Shown one piece after another: positions 35,081-44,956 of a DNA stretch of 64,000 bases (the first letter of the stretch is position 1; every line of letters starts with the position of its first letter). This DNA comes from Calonectria ilicicola. Lineage: Eukaryota > Ascomycota > Sordariomycetes > Hypocreales > Nectriaceae. Made by a program: the position numbers and the translations under genes. Location of the stretch: assembly GCA_020809705.1 (NCBI GenBank), contig CP085827.1:3782001-3846000 (forward strand), written 5' to 3'. The notes below the pieces were generated by a model. It was given only the letters and a program-made list of their open reading frames with translations. It did no database searches and was not told the origin of the DNA.

Positions 35081-35677
35081 TTATGACCTTATTTCGCTCC
35101 TCCACTCATCCTCCAACTCAACGAGTTTCTCTAATACTTTCCATGGTGCCTCTTCTTCCAGGACCCTCCTTTTTTCGTCAGATATCTGATCTAGGACGTA
35201 GCGGCTCACGGTTTCGGCGTCTCGCTGTGCTGGTCGCCCAATGCCCACGGCAATTCGTACAAATGGTGAAGTGGGATATTTTCCTTGCGATAGTGATGAT
35301 TTGACGCTCTTGATGCCGTTATGTCCCCGGTGGCTGCGATCCCACGCCGTGAGTTGGACTATACCAAAGTCCTTTTCCAATTCGTCATGGACAATAACGA
35401 GACTGAGAGACGATGGGTCATGTTGCTTGACCATTTCCTGCCATGCACGGGCCACAAATCCTCCGGAAATATTCATGAGCGTTGGTGACTGAACCAATGT
35501 GTACTTGGGCCCTTGAGACACTAAACATGTTTGCCTGCCAAGGGTTGCCTCTCGAAAGGAGGGCTGAGGTATCACTTTCGTTAGGCCATTGAGAGCAAAG
35601 TGGCCTGCGGAGTGGAGGCTGGCATATTTGGGCAAGGGATTCCCAAGACTAACAACGAGAAAACGAGGGCTGAACAT
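35081..35677 (-). CDS. PTH1: Peptidyl-tRNA hydrolase (bacterial-type Pth1 family)
   Basis: Single-exon gene of 198 residues from the ATG at 35677. The fold markers are in order: FLVVSLGNPLPKYASLHSAG (the GNP asparagine and the catalytic histidine, in LHSAG instead of the usual TRHNVG), SPTLMNISGGFVA (substrate-binding Met-Asn), VIVHDELEKDFG (active-site Asp) and RSHRGHNGIKSVKSSL (GHNG asparagine). These enzymes free tRNA from peptidyl-tRNA that drops off the ribosome; the eukaryotic Pth1 form is often mitochondrial. The frame is open 19 codons further upstream but has no ATG there, so MFSPRF is the start. The altered TRHN box, with Ser in place of the Asn after His, is as I recall it for several fungal members but deserves checking. 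Confidence 0.87.
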   Translation of the reverse strand: MFSPRFLVVSLGNPLPKYASLHSAGHFALNGLTKVIPQPSFREATLGRQTCLVSQGPKYTLVQSPTLMNISGGFVARAWQEMVKQHDPSSLSLVIVHDELEKDFGIVQLTAWDRSHRGHNGIKSVKSSLSQGKYPTSPFVRIAVGIGRPAQRDAETVSRYVLDQISDEKRRVLEEEAPWKVLEKLVELEDEWRSEIRS

Positions 35678-36003
35678 TTTGACGCGGCTAGAATTTCGAC
35701 ATTTGCATCCTACACCCTGCACCTGAAGATGCAACGCGGTGTCACGTGATCGGGTCGAGCCACGCCGGCCAAGACTACGAGCGTCGAGGCGCAGTTGGGC
35801 CGTCTGACGTCGATCAGCCTATTGGGCCCGAGTCGTGGCTGAGCCCCCGTTTTTGTCGTCACTGACTGTCCAACCCGTTTTGCCTGCTTCCGGTTCCCTC
35901 CAACCAACATAACACCCTTCACGAGCGCGTCCGACAACATTCAATCAGCGATTTCAACCCGTTAATACCGAGCGACTCGAATTTACCGCATACACCCGCC
36001 AAG
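35678..36003. promoter_or_regulatory. Short divergent promoter, PTH1 / HOB3
   Basis: Only 326 bp separate the two start codons, so both genes must share this upstream region. It is GC-rich next to PTH1. No TATA box is obvious. Confidence 0.6.
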
Positions 36004-36997
36004 ATGTCGTGGGCAGGTATACAGTGTCCGTCGCCCCGCAATGAAGAGGGGTCTAACATGAATAACAGGATTCAAGAAGAATGTCAACCGCGCGACGACG
36101 CAGGTGATGATGAAGACAGGTATGCGCAGTACCCTCGACCGGCCCTGATGGAAATTTTCTGACCAATTCGTTTAGGGCACGTGGAGAAGACGAATGATCG
36201 CGATTATGAAGTTGAAGAGAGGTTGGCACTCCTTTTCAGGGTCAGACGGGAATGACACCTAACACACGCTCAGACGATTTAAAACAATGGAAGCAGCTGC
36301 TTTGCGGCTACAAAAAGAGTCCAAGGGCTACTTGGATTCTCTAAGAGGTTGGTCCCCCTAATCTGGGAATTGCAATTAGCGGCTAACAATTACAGCAATG
36401 ACCGCATCGCAAATGCGAATTGCCGAGACAATAGATGCGTTTTATGGTGATGCTGGTGCCAAGGACGGCGTGAGCAGGAGTTACAAGCAAGCAGTGGAGG
36501 ATTTGGACGCCGAGACTATCAAGGCTCTTGATGGCCCATATCGAACGACTGTGCTGGAACCCATTTCACGATTTTGCGCCTACTTCCCCGATGTCAACGA
36601 ATGTATCAAGAAGCGTTCACACAAGCTCCTTGACTACGATGCCCTACGTGCCAAGGTCAAGCGTCTCGTCGAGAAGCCCGATAAGGATGCTACCAAGCTT
36701 CCCCGCACCGAAAAGGAAATGGAGATGGCCAAGGCTGCTTACGAACAGCTGAATGAGCAGCTCAGCACCGAGCTGCCCCAACTTATCGACCTCCGTGTGC
36801 CATACCTCGATCCCAGTTTCGAGGCGCTTGTCAAGATCCAGTTGCGATTCTGCGCAGAAGCATACTCGCGAATGGCACAGGTCCAGCAATACCTGGATGC
36901 TGACACCAGAGACCAGTACGCGGAAGGCCACTTGGACGCTAGAGTTGAGGAAGTGCTACAGGAGATTCGGGAGCTTAGTATCAGCGGTACTGTATAA
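36004..36997 (+). CDS. HOB3: Hob3/Rvs161-type BAR-domain protein, five exons
   Basis: Exons 36004-36016, 36069-36119, 36176-36221, 36274-36347 and 36396-36997 join in phase (introns 52, 56, 52 and 48 nt) into 261 residues. The first exon is 13 nt. The protein starts MSWAGFKKNVNRATTQVM, continues RDYEVEERRFKTMEAAALRLQ, and shows the BAR helices AMTASQMRIAETIDAFYGD, VLEPISRFCAYFPDVNECIKK and VKIQLRFCAEAYSRMAQVQ. This is the Rvs161/Hob3 family: the N-BAR half of the amphiphysin-like heterodimer that senses or makes membrane curvature in endocytosis and actin organisation. Length is as in fission yeast Hob3 (264). Five exons with four introns crowded into the first 400 bases is a strong 5' bias. 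Confidence 0.95.
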
Positions 36998-37382
36998 GGG
37001 GCCGATTTCGGCGGCTGACTTCAAATATCTGGGAACGGCGTATGGGCTTGGTGCTGGTATGTAGACATTTAATGTCACCTTGATGAATACACGAATAGAC
37101 AGCCTGTTTATTGCGATTTTGCCTTGGAAACCGGCGACGATTCTCGTGCGGCTGGTTCGGAGTTAATTATCTCTCCAATTGTGGACATATTGCATTGTGT
37201 GTTTTAATTTATGACGTGTATATTCGTATTGAATCTCATTTTCTCGTAAAAGTGGTGCTTGCCTATGCTTTGGAGAATCAACCCCCCGCTCTTAAGACTA
37301 CTAGAGGGTCCAACTTGGGATCCCGCCGGTTCATATATCGTGTTCTATTTCTTTTATCCGTTGGTAATCAGGCCTACTAGAC
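36998..37382. other. 3' region between convergent HOB3 and DCP1
   Basis: 385 bp with no coding frame of note; both genes end into it. Confidence 0.7.
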
Positions 37383-38051
37383 CTAGTTGCTTCCCGCGCC
37401 TCCGCTTGGCTGTCCAAATAGGTCGCTCAAGCTTAGTCTTCGGCCCATGGCCTGCATCGCTGGACCGACTTCAGACCCTTGAGCTTCCGCCGGTCCGGCC
37501 GACCTAGCAATCTTCCAGGCTTCCTGAATCATGGCCGCATTCATCTCCCTTGTCTCGTCTTTGTCGTTGTGAATCCAAACTCCCAATACTTTTTCTCCCT
37601 CCTCCCAATTGCCCTCTACTCGAATAATAACTAGCTCTCCCGAGACCTCGACATGTGTAACCCTTGCGAGATCTACAATGACGTTGTCTAAGCCTCTCCG
37701 GTTCAGGACAAACACGCAAGCTCGTGGCCGATGACCTGGGTCTTCAGGTAGCGGGGATTGCGCGCAAACAAATATGGTGCCCTCAACACCTGATTTTTCC
37801 CAACCTCCCGAGGTGCTGTCAAATGTGTAGATGACTGCATTTGCGGCTATGCTGAGGATTGTGTGGATCGAGGGTAAATATCGCTGGAGGACAGAGAGGT
37901 TGAGCTCGGTATTGGTGCGTGGTGGGGGAGGGGCGTATGCGTTATGCATGGATGAGTATGCGGCAGCGTCAGACTCGTAGTCTGACATGGCGGGTATTTT
38001 GTTCGAGGGTTGGCGGGTGTGACGCGCCTTACGCGGGGCTTGCCGACTCAT
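37383..38051 (-). CDS. DCP1: Dcp1-type mRNA decapping protein (EVH1 fold)
   Basis: Single-exon gene, 222 residues. After a basic and low-complexity N-terminus (1-48), the EVH1 domain runs from about 50 to 170: LNLSVLQRYLPSIHTILSIA, AVIYTFDSTSGGWEKSGVEG, TIFVCAQ, FVLNRRGLDNVIVDL, VIIRVEGN and VLGVWIHNDKDETREM. These are the standard Dcp1 blocks, including the WxKxxVEG-like turn and the GVWIHxxxER-like strand. Dcp1 activates the Dcp2 decapping enzyme in 5'-3' mRNA decay, in cytoplasmic P-bodies. The C-terminal tail (SLSDLFGQPSGG) is short. The ATG at 38051 gives a basic leader; a second ATG at residue 22 (MSDYESD) is an alternative start. Divergent from the 5-phosphatase gene. Confidence 0.9.
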   Translation of the reverse strand: MSRQAPRKARHTRQPSNKIPAMSDYESDAAAYSSMHNAYAPPPPRTNTELNLSVLQRYLPSIHTILSIAANAVIYTFDSTSGGWEKSGVEGTIFVCAQSPLPEDPGHRPRACVFVLNRRGLDNVIVDLARVTHVEVSGELVIIRVEGNWEEGEKVLGVWIHNDKDETREMNAAMIQEAWKIARSAGPAEAQGSEVGPAMQAMGRRLSLSDLFGQPSGGAGSN

Positions 38052-38635
38052 GGTTAGGCCGTGAGGAAAAAAAGTTGGTGGATGATTCGAGGCTGAGCGC
38101 GAGAGATTGAGGCTGCAATGCAGACCAGTTGGGTGGTCGCGGGACGTTAGGAGGCGCCTGCTGTCGATTATGTGGTGTCGAGGGGAATAAGCAGAGTAAG
38201 GCGACCAATTAGACGTCTTCGGCGTGGGCTAGGAATGGGATGTCGCGCAGGAAATTCGAGGTCGATGTTGATGTGACGATGCAGATCATGAGTGTTGGGC
38301 GCTGGTTTAGAACTTGGTCGTCCCTCCTTATCGATAAGCGGGAATGACGCTCAGTCGCGGGGCTGTTCCGCGACTCCCCTACATCATCATCGCGGCACCA
38401 GCTCATGCCCAAGTACCCGCAGAGCTTCTTGCGAGCTGACCAACCCTCTCGTTGTCCTATTCATTTTAAACAAATACATGATCATTATACACCTTCGGAT
38501 ATACCTTGGAATCTCGTTCCTCAAAAGGCGCTCGTAGTTGACATGATCTAGCGGACCAAGAGCTGCCATACCCCCCACGATACCGCGAGTCGACGGCGTC
38601 ACGCCAACAAGTCTCTCTCTTCCTCTACCTCGACG
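38052..38635. promoter_or_regulatory. Divergent promoter region, DCP1 / 5-phosphatase
   Basis: 584 bp between two start codons on opposite strands; it must serve both genes. No distinctive regulatory box recognised. Confidence 0.55.
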
Positions 38636-41554
38636 ATGGAGTCCCAGGATGACCAGAACTCGGCTCAGTCAGCCATCCCTGACGCTGTCGACCCGTCGAT
38701 TGCGACAACCCAGCAGTCCCTAGCCAAGGCTGTATATGCGAGACGATCCGAATACGTGCGACCACACCGGATAAAGGTCAAGATTGGGTCATGGAACGTG
38801 GCGGCCTGTCCTGGTACAGACAAAGACCTAGCGACCTGGTTCATGGACGAAGAAGGTATCGACCGCGACCTCTCAACGCTCAATCTATCACAAAACCCCT
38901 CTGCGGAACATGCGGACAAGACGCAGCACCCTGACGCCTCGGGGCTGCACCACCTACATTCTGACGAGAGCTTTGGACTTTATGTCCTTGGATTGCAAGA
39001 GATAGTTGACTTGAATGCTGTTGTCAACCGAGCGGTATATACTGATACGACTACTACGGCAAAGTGGCAGGCTGCTCTGGAGGCTGCACTTCCCGCAGGT
39101 TATGAGTTGATTACCTCGGAGCAGATGACTGGGCTTTTACTCTTGGTTTACGCCTCTCCAGAGGTTGCGGCTACCATTAGCAACGTCAGCACTAAACAGG
39201 TTGGCACCGGATGGTTTAGCTTTGGCAACAAGGGTGCTGTGTCAACACGCCTTCTTTTCGGGGAGACAACGCGGATGGTTTTCGTGAACAGTCATCTCGC
39301 TAGTGGTATTGGCACTTCGAATTTAGACCGTCGGTGTTGGGATGCTGGGCAAATTCTCTCTAGAACACAGTTCGATCCTATCGTAATATCTGGGGCTGAG
39401 GACGACGAGGGCGAGAAGATTGGTGACGAGGACCTCGCATTCTGGCTGGGCGACTTGAACTTCCGGCTTGATGGGCTCCCTGGTGACGATATTCGCCGCC
39501 TCTTGACTTTGCATGCACGCGGAGAGTATGGCACAGGCAACCAGCCATTGGAGACAGCATTAGACGAGCCCGGCGTAATTGTAATGAAGGGCGACGATAG
39601 TGAAGACGATGCAACCACTACTAGATCGTCACTACACTCTAGACAAATCAGTGTCGAATCTGCCATCACTCTTCCCGACCCTGACGACTTTCCCGAGGAT
39701 CCCAGTCAGGATCCAACATCCTTACAGGCGACTGTCGACTCCCTTTTGCCTCATGATCAGCTGCGAAGAATGATCAAGGAGCGCAAAGCGTTTCACGATG
39801 GATGGCAGGAAGGCCCTATCACGTTCCTCCCAACTTACAAATACGATGTAGGTACAGTTGGCCTATTCGACTCCAGCGAGAAGCAACGTGCTCCGAGTTG
39901 GTGTGATCGAATTCTATTCCGGACCCGAAAAGACAAGTTAGAATATGAAGCAAAGATCCAAGAGGAGGAAGAGTCCCGAAAAAAAGATGAGGAGATGAGG
40001 GCAAGAGGACTCGAGGAGGATGACGATGTCCTTTTCAGCTACGACCCCGATACCGACGGCGACGCCAGCGACGCACCTGTCTATGATGAATATGACGAAA
40101 ACGAAGATCCCGAAGTAGAGGATATAACAACCAATGACGGGTTCCACGACCGAATAACCCTAGAAACCTACGGCTCCCACCAAAACATCACTTCGTCTGA
40201 CCATAAACCCATCACATCGATATTCACCCTCGACTACGACGCCGTAGTTCCCGAACTGAAAGCCAAGATTCATGCCGAAGTTGCACGTGAGCTTGACAGG
40301 GCAGAGAATGAAGGCCGTCCTGGCATCACGGTTATTGTAGAAAGCGGGTCAGGCAAAGATGACAAAATAGTTGATTTCGAATTGGTCGGGGCTTTTGAAA
40401 GAAAAATATGCTCATTAACGGTTGCAAATACCAGTGGCGTAGCGGCCACCTTTTCCTTTGTCGAAAAGCCAACAACCGGCGAAGGCTACGAGCCCATTCC
40501 CGACTGGCTCAAAACGACATTTGTCCGCTCTGATGACGAATCGCCAGAACCTCTTGGAGAAGCCGCTACTCTCGACCCAGGAGAGACGGCCACAGTCTTG
40601 CTGGAGATACAAATATCCTCGTTGTCCCACATTCGAGCTTTGAATCAAGGCCAATCAAGGATTGAGGACGTACTGGTCCTTCGAATAGAAGACGGCCGAG
40701 ATCATTTCGTCCCCATCCGCGGAATGTGGAAGCCGACCTGTCTTGGGCGATCAATATCAGAGCTCATCCGTGTTCCAGACGGTGGAATTAGGAAATTCCT
40801 GGAAGAGAAAGAGATTCAAGGAGCAATCCCAGATAATGCAAGTGTACAATGTTCAGCCCCAAAAGAATTGTTCAAGATGACCGAGGCGGTCCAAGCTCTT
40901 GTGGAAAGAAGCATAGCTGATGCCACTATGCTGGAGGATGCAGTCTTACCCCGAGAAATCGGTTGGCCCATTGAACCTGGGACTTGGAAAATGGACACAG
41001 CCGACCTGAAAAGATACCAGGTCGATCTACTCAATGCCCTTGACACGGATTCGCCTCTTATCGAGTCGATGCCCATTGAGCTTCCCGCTTCTAACAAACT
41101 TGAGGTACTCTGTTCCATCCTCCTGATTTTCCTTGAGTCCCTCACAGATGGCATCATTCCTGCGGACCTTTGGATAAAACTTCGCACGGCACTACCCAAC
41201 ATCACATCTATACCTATGTCCTCTTGGCCAGATACAAAAACCCAGATTCTCGATATACTCTCCTCGGCCCCGAATCACAACATTGCTTTTGTTTTTCTTA
41301 CTGCGATGTTGTCACGGATGGCCTTCGAGCTTACGCCGGCAACTACCGACCCAAAAGCAATTGGCCTTAGCCGCCGGCTTAGTTTTAGGCTCGGCGGCGA
41401 GGGCGAGGATGCAAAGAAAAGAAAGCTACGAGAGAGAACATATGCCGAGGTCGTGGGCCCCCTGGTCTGCCGAGTAGATGAGAAGGAGAAGGGAGCTAAA
41501 GACAAGGCTAGAACTGTGGTGGAGATGTTTCTTCGCAGGGATGGCGAGAGCTAG
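38636..41554 (+). CDS. OCRL/INPP5B-like inositol polyphosphate 5-phosphatase
   Basis: Single exon, 972 residues. The catalytic domain spans about 45-535: GSWNVAA (51-57), VLGLQEIVDL (117-126), FVNSHLASG (216-224), WLGDLNFRLD (270-279), PSWCDRILFR (420-429) and SDHKPITSIF (521-530), so all catalytic motifs are intact. An ASH/immunoglobulin-like domain follows (about 575-705: DFELVGAFERKICSLTVANT) and then a RhoGAP-like domain (about 790-970). This order is that of OCRL and INPP5B, which remove the 5-phosphate from PI(4,5)P2 and related lipids on endosomal and Golgi membranes. Two acidic inserts are unusual: about 315-365, and about 435-505 between PSWCDR and SDHKP, where family members normally have a much shorter link. 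The start ATG at 38636 is the first in frame. Confidence 0.93.
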   Translation: MESQDDQNSAQSAIPDAVDPSIATTQQSLAKAVYARRSEYVRPHRIKVKIGSWNVAACPGTDKDLATWFMDEEGIDRDLSTLNLSQNPSAEHADKTQHPDASGLHHLHSDESFGLYVLGLQEIVDLNAVVNRAVYTDTTTTAKWQAALEAALPAGYELITSEQMTGLLLLVYASPEVAATISNVSTKQVGTGWFSFGNKGAVSTRLLFGETTRMVFVNSHLASGIGTSNLDRRCWDAGQILSRTQFDPIVISGAEDDEGEKIGDEDLAFWLGDLNFRLDGLPGDDIRRLLTLHARGEYGTGNQPLETALDEPGVIVMKGDDSEDDATTTRSSLHSRQISVESAITLPDPDDFPEDPSQDPTSLQATVDSLLPHDQLRRMIKERKAFHDGWQEGPITFLPTYKYDVGTVGLFDSSEKQRAPSWCDRILFRTRKDKLEYEAKIQEEEESRKKDEEMRARGLEEDDDVLFSYDPDTDGDASDAPVYDEYDENEDPEVEDITTNDGFHDRITLETYGSHQNITSSDHKPITSIFTLDYDAVVPELKAKIHAEVARELDRAENEGRPGITVIVESGSGKDDKIVDFELVGAFERKICSLTVANTSGVAATFSFVEKPTTGEGYEPIPDWLKTTFVRSDDESPEPLGEAATLDPGETATVLLEIQISSLSHIRALNQGQSRIEDVLVLRIEDGRDHFVPIRGMWKPTCLGRSISELIRVPDGGIRKFLEEKEIQGAIPDNASVQCSAPKELFKMTEAVQALVERSIADATMLEDAVLPREIGWPIEPGTWKMDTADLKRYQVDLLNALDTDSPLIESMPIELPASNKLEVLCSILLIFLESLTDGIIPADLWIKLRTALPNITSIPMSSWPDTKTQILDILSSAPNHNIAFVFLTAMLSRMAFELTPATTDPKAIGLSRRLSFRLGGEGEDAKKRKLRERTYAEVVGPLVCRVDEKEKGAKDKARTVVEMFLRRDGES

Positions 41555-42464
41555 AGGCTAAGTCGCACCAAGACAAAGGCCATGCGAGCGAGCGTGTGAG
41601 CCTTATGCCACTCTGGTGGGAATCCCTGTGTTAATCTCGAGTTGTAATATCATTGTTTTGTTTTTCTTTTGAAACGGCAGTATCCGTCACGACCTAGACC
41701 CTTAGAGATTATAGCGGCAGGGGCTTGCAAGACTAGTCGTATCGGAGGTTTTAGCATTGAGGGGCATCTCGAATTGAGATCAGCAGGCTTGCATATGGGA
41801 TTAGCCAGAGGCGTTATATTGGTGCCCCCCGCATTTGAGGCTTGTTCAGGGCACTAGGAGGCAGTGTTTTCTTGGGGGCAGCGTCCACCTCCGCCCGGCG
41901 GCATGGCAAAGCATGGATGACTTTGATTAGATTTACAAACATGCAAAATGTATACTTGCTTTAGACATTGGTCGCTCTGCCCTCGTGCTCGCCCCCATTA
42001 ATGTGACCGAGTTGTGCAAGGGAGGGAGCGATCAAGCGATACCCAGCTTGCTCCCCTGGAACCTGCCACTCCTGAACTAATAAAAAGCAATACTGAAAAA
42101 TCTACACATAGGAGGAAGAAGGAGGAAGGGAGAGAAACGAAGTGTCTGCCAATCATGATGAACTGTCCGTGATTCATGGCGCACAATACCTTTCCCCACC
42201 GATTACCTCTGCAGCCATCACAAGATCCAACCAAACGCTCAGATGATCCATCCTTGAGCCACGGACAACCTCTGGTGTGTGACACTTGTTTGGTCTACCC
42301 GTAATATATTTTCAAATTCATTATTTTGCCCCTCTCTGTCCATTTGCCTTTTATCACGTTCCACCAGCTTGTCCAACTCGTCGCCTGTAGCACTCACATC
42401 CAACGTCCCGCCCTGCTAGATTTGCCGAGAGAAAGCGAGGTGTCACCGCTTCCTTAGCTTCATT
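41555..42464. other. Intergenic, boundary of the housekeeping block
   Basis: About 0.9 kb downstream of the 5-phosphatase gene. No supported frame. From here to about 58 kb the gene density falls and decayed coding sequence appears. Confidence 0.55.
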
Positions 42465-43526
42465 ATGTGGTATCAGTTTGGAAGAGCGAGCACGTCCAAA
42501 TTGTCCATCGAGACTCGGTACCTCCTTGCGGACAGAACACAAGACTTGTTGGTCGATTTGAAAGCGTTGCGTACCCGCGCCGTTCAACATGCGACACCCG
42601 AAGATATCAGGATCCTGTCCGAAATGATTCCGTTGCCAGACCCCGAGGTCCACGAAGAACAAATACTGTACGATTCTTTTTCTGTTTACGATTTCCCATG
42701 GCTACTTGATGGCAATCTCGAAGACAGGGTCTAGGATACCGATGCCGCCGACGAGCCAACCGGCTGGGAAGATTCGTTCTTAGCCGGCCAAGTGTCTGCC
42801 GACCACCTTTCTCTCGAGAACACTTGGTTTCACAGGCTTTCTTTCTATTCCGATGATTCAGGCTTACATGACAACTTACTTGAAGTATCTCCTATCCCTG
42901 ACTCAGAGCATTGGACCAACCAACGCCAGCTCCCTACCCAAAGCTCCCAATACTCTGCCAACAATGCCCAAACTTATACCGATGAAGGAATAATTAGACA
43001 GGGCAACTTCTTGACCACGCCCCTTAGCGAGACGTTCCCCAACCAACTTAGGTTGTACCTTGATCAAATCGAAGCTGCCTGTGATGACAAACACGATCCA
43101 CCTTGCTCAACTTTGCCAACCAGACCCATTACATCATCGGATGCGATTACTTTTTGTGAAAAATCAAGTCTCTCGAGTCACCTAACACTTTTCCAACAAC
43201 CTGCTGTGTCAGCGGAGCAGCTTGTACGCCTTCAAGGTTGCATTAACGAGGCACAACGATTTGACGACTACATCGTGCAAAGCATCAAAGATACCAAATC
43301 AACCCTTGATCGACGCCGAGATCGGTATCGGCTCCAGAATACCAATGGTAGCGTTACAGACTTTATGAAGAGCCGCGGTTGGGGAAGTCCTCTAATAAAC
43401 ACTGTCAACTTTAACGAGAACTTGCCCGAATACCCGGGCCGGTGTGTCGGTCCGTCGACTTGCAGGAAGAAGATTTATTTCGGCAGCGGGCTTGGAGAAC
43501 GCAGGCCTCCGGCTATTGGAATCTAG
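42465..43526 (+). pseudogene. ORF interrupted by a single in-frame TAG; unknown fungal protein
   Basis: From ATG 42465 the frame reads 89 codons to a TAG at 42732-42734, then continues in the same frame for 263 sense codons to a stop at 43526. Both halves look coding: the first has LADRTQDLLVDLKALRTR and EDIRILSEMIPLPDPEV, the second an acidic stretch (DTDAADEPTGWEDSF), Ser/Gln-rich disorder and a helix with VRLQGCINEAQRFDDYIV. The C-terminus is GRCVGPSTCRKKIYFGSG. I recognise no domain. I tried donor/acceptor pairs around the TAG and found none with good consensus that keeps the frame. It is therefore a recently inactivated gene, a gene with recoded TAG, or one of two adjacent ORFs; it is listed as a pseudogene for caution. 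Confidence 0.55.
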
Positions 43527-44340
43527 TGATGTGACTGAGATAAATGATCTTGGGTGGGCGGAGTCATGCATGGTGCTTGTCAAGGGCAGGCATGAGTCTT
43601 AAAACACCTTGATGGATACGATAATATATATGGTGGCTAGCCTAGAGACGGTGTGGCTTTCTTAGTTTAGGCCTAGCAAACTGTATACAAGAAGGCCATT
43701 GTTGACTAATCACAAAGACATCCCACAATACGTTTTGACGTCATAAAGGCATCATGTTGTGTATGTTTCAAGTTAGAAAAGATGTTGCATTGACAGTGCT
43801 AGGCTGCCAAGTCGATTCTTATCATTTAGTTAACATATTATACGCAGAGGAATCTTGTTATATTACTGGCCGATTCACTCAACAAGATAATCAGCGTGTC
43901 CCGTGTTGCCTTGGACGTTTGAAACCTTTCAACAAATACCATACCTTCTATTGCAATCAAACTTGCAAGTTCTTGCTCATCAATATTAGAAATCCCACTC
44001 ACCTGAATGTGAACACGTTTCATTTAACATGTTCCAGACAGATCTCTGGTGTTTTATACTGTAAGGTTTCTCGCTTCTCGTTACGCCCTTCGCCCATCAG
44101 GCCAAAAGACAAGTCAATAATCGCGATGCTCGCAGTTACCGCTGTGTATTACAACCACTGAGAAGCATGTCCGTCATGTATGGTGAGCTAAGCCGTAACA
44201 TACACCAATCTACGTCAAGATTGCATTGACAACAACCCCTTTACGCTAGGCTGCGAAAAATTCCATTGAGCAAACCAAACCACGCCATGTTTCATTTCCG
44301 ACTTCCAAAGTAAAGTTTGGTGTAATAGAGTAAAAGGAGA
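43527..44340. other. AT-rich intergenic, possible coding relics
   Basis: Lower GC than the neighbouring genes. Short opposing frames at about 43750-44160 have no recognisable content; nothing else seen. Confidence 0.45.
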
Positions 44341-44805
44341 TCGAGTGCAGGCGGTTTATGAACCGAAGGATTGGGCAAATATTCAACGGGACAAGATGCT
44401 TTCGCTGGCAGCAAGTGCGTGCGAAAGGGATTATATGGGATGACTTGATAGACTCTACCATCATTATCTGAAAGATGAATTCAACGATCCGCTGACATTA
44501 AGAGAAACAGTTTTAGAGAGCTCCGAAGAGGTAACATTATCCTTGACCCAACGTCTACTCCTGACCATAATGACAAACCTGTTCTTTGAAATTTTACAGC
44601 TGCTGATCTGCAACGTTTCTTGTCGTTTAAGAAAGACTTCACTGGTGAATATATGACAAGGTATATTTCAAATTTGATCTCTACTGATGTTTTTAACCTC
44701 CATTGTGCCATGTTGCCATTCTACGTTCTTCTTTCGTCTTTGGGGACACCCCCCGTGTTACAGCTTGGTCTAGCATCCGGTTCTCTACAAACTAATCACT
44801 CGTAA
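44341..44805 (+). pseudogene. Decayed coding remnant, unidentified
   Basis: Protein-like patches on the plus strand shift frame: one reads KDWANIQRDKMLSLAASA then TGA then LDRLYHHYLKDEFNDPLTLR; a later one reads ADLQRFLSFKKDFTGEYMT and ISTDVFNLHCAMLPFYVLL up to a stop at 44803-44805. A GTAACA...TTTTACAG segment between them could be an intron, in phase with only one of the upstream frames. Most likely a dead gene. No family recognised. Confidence 0.27.
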
Positions 44806-44956
44806 AGGGGCTCTTATATGTGATAGGATCTACCGTAATAGCGAGTATTGGCCACTCTTTTGCCCAATATTACAACGGCCTGGCACAGCTGTTTAGCCCT
44901 TTGGGGGTTCCGGTACTCTACAAAGGCTAAATCTCAAACGTGCTAAGTTGATCTCA

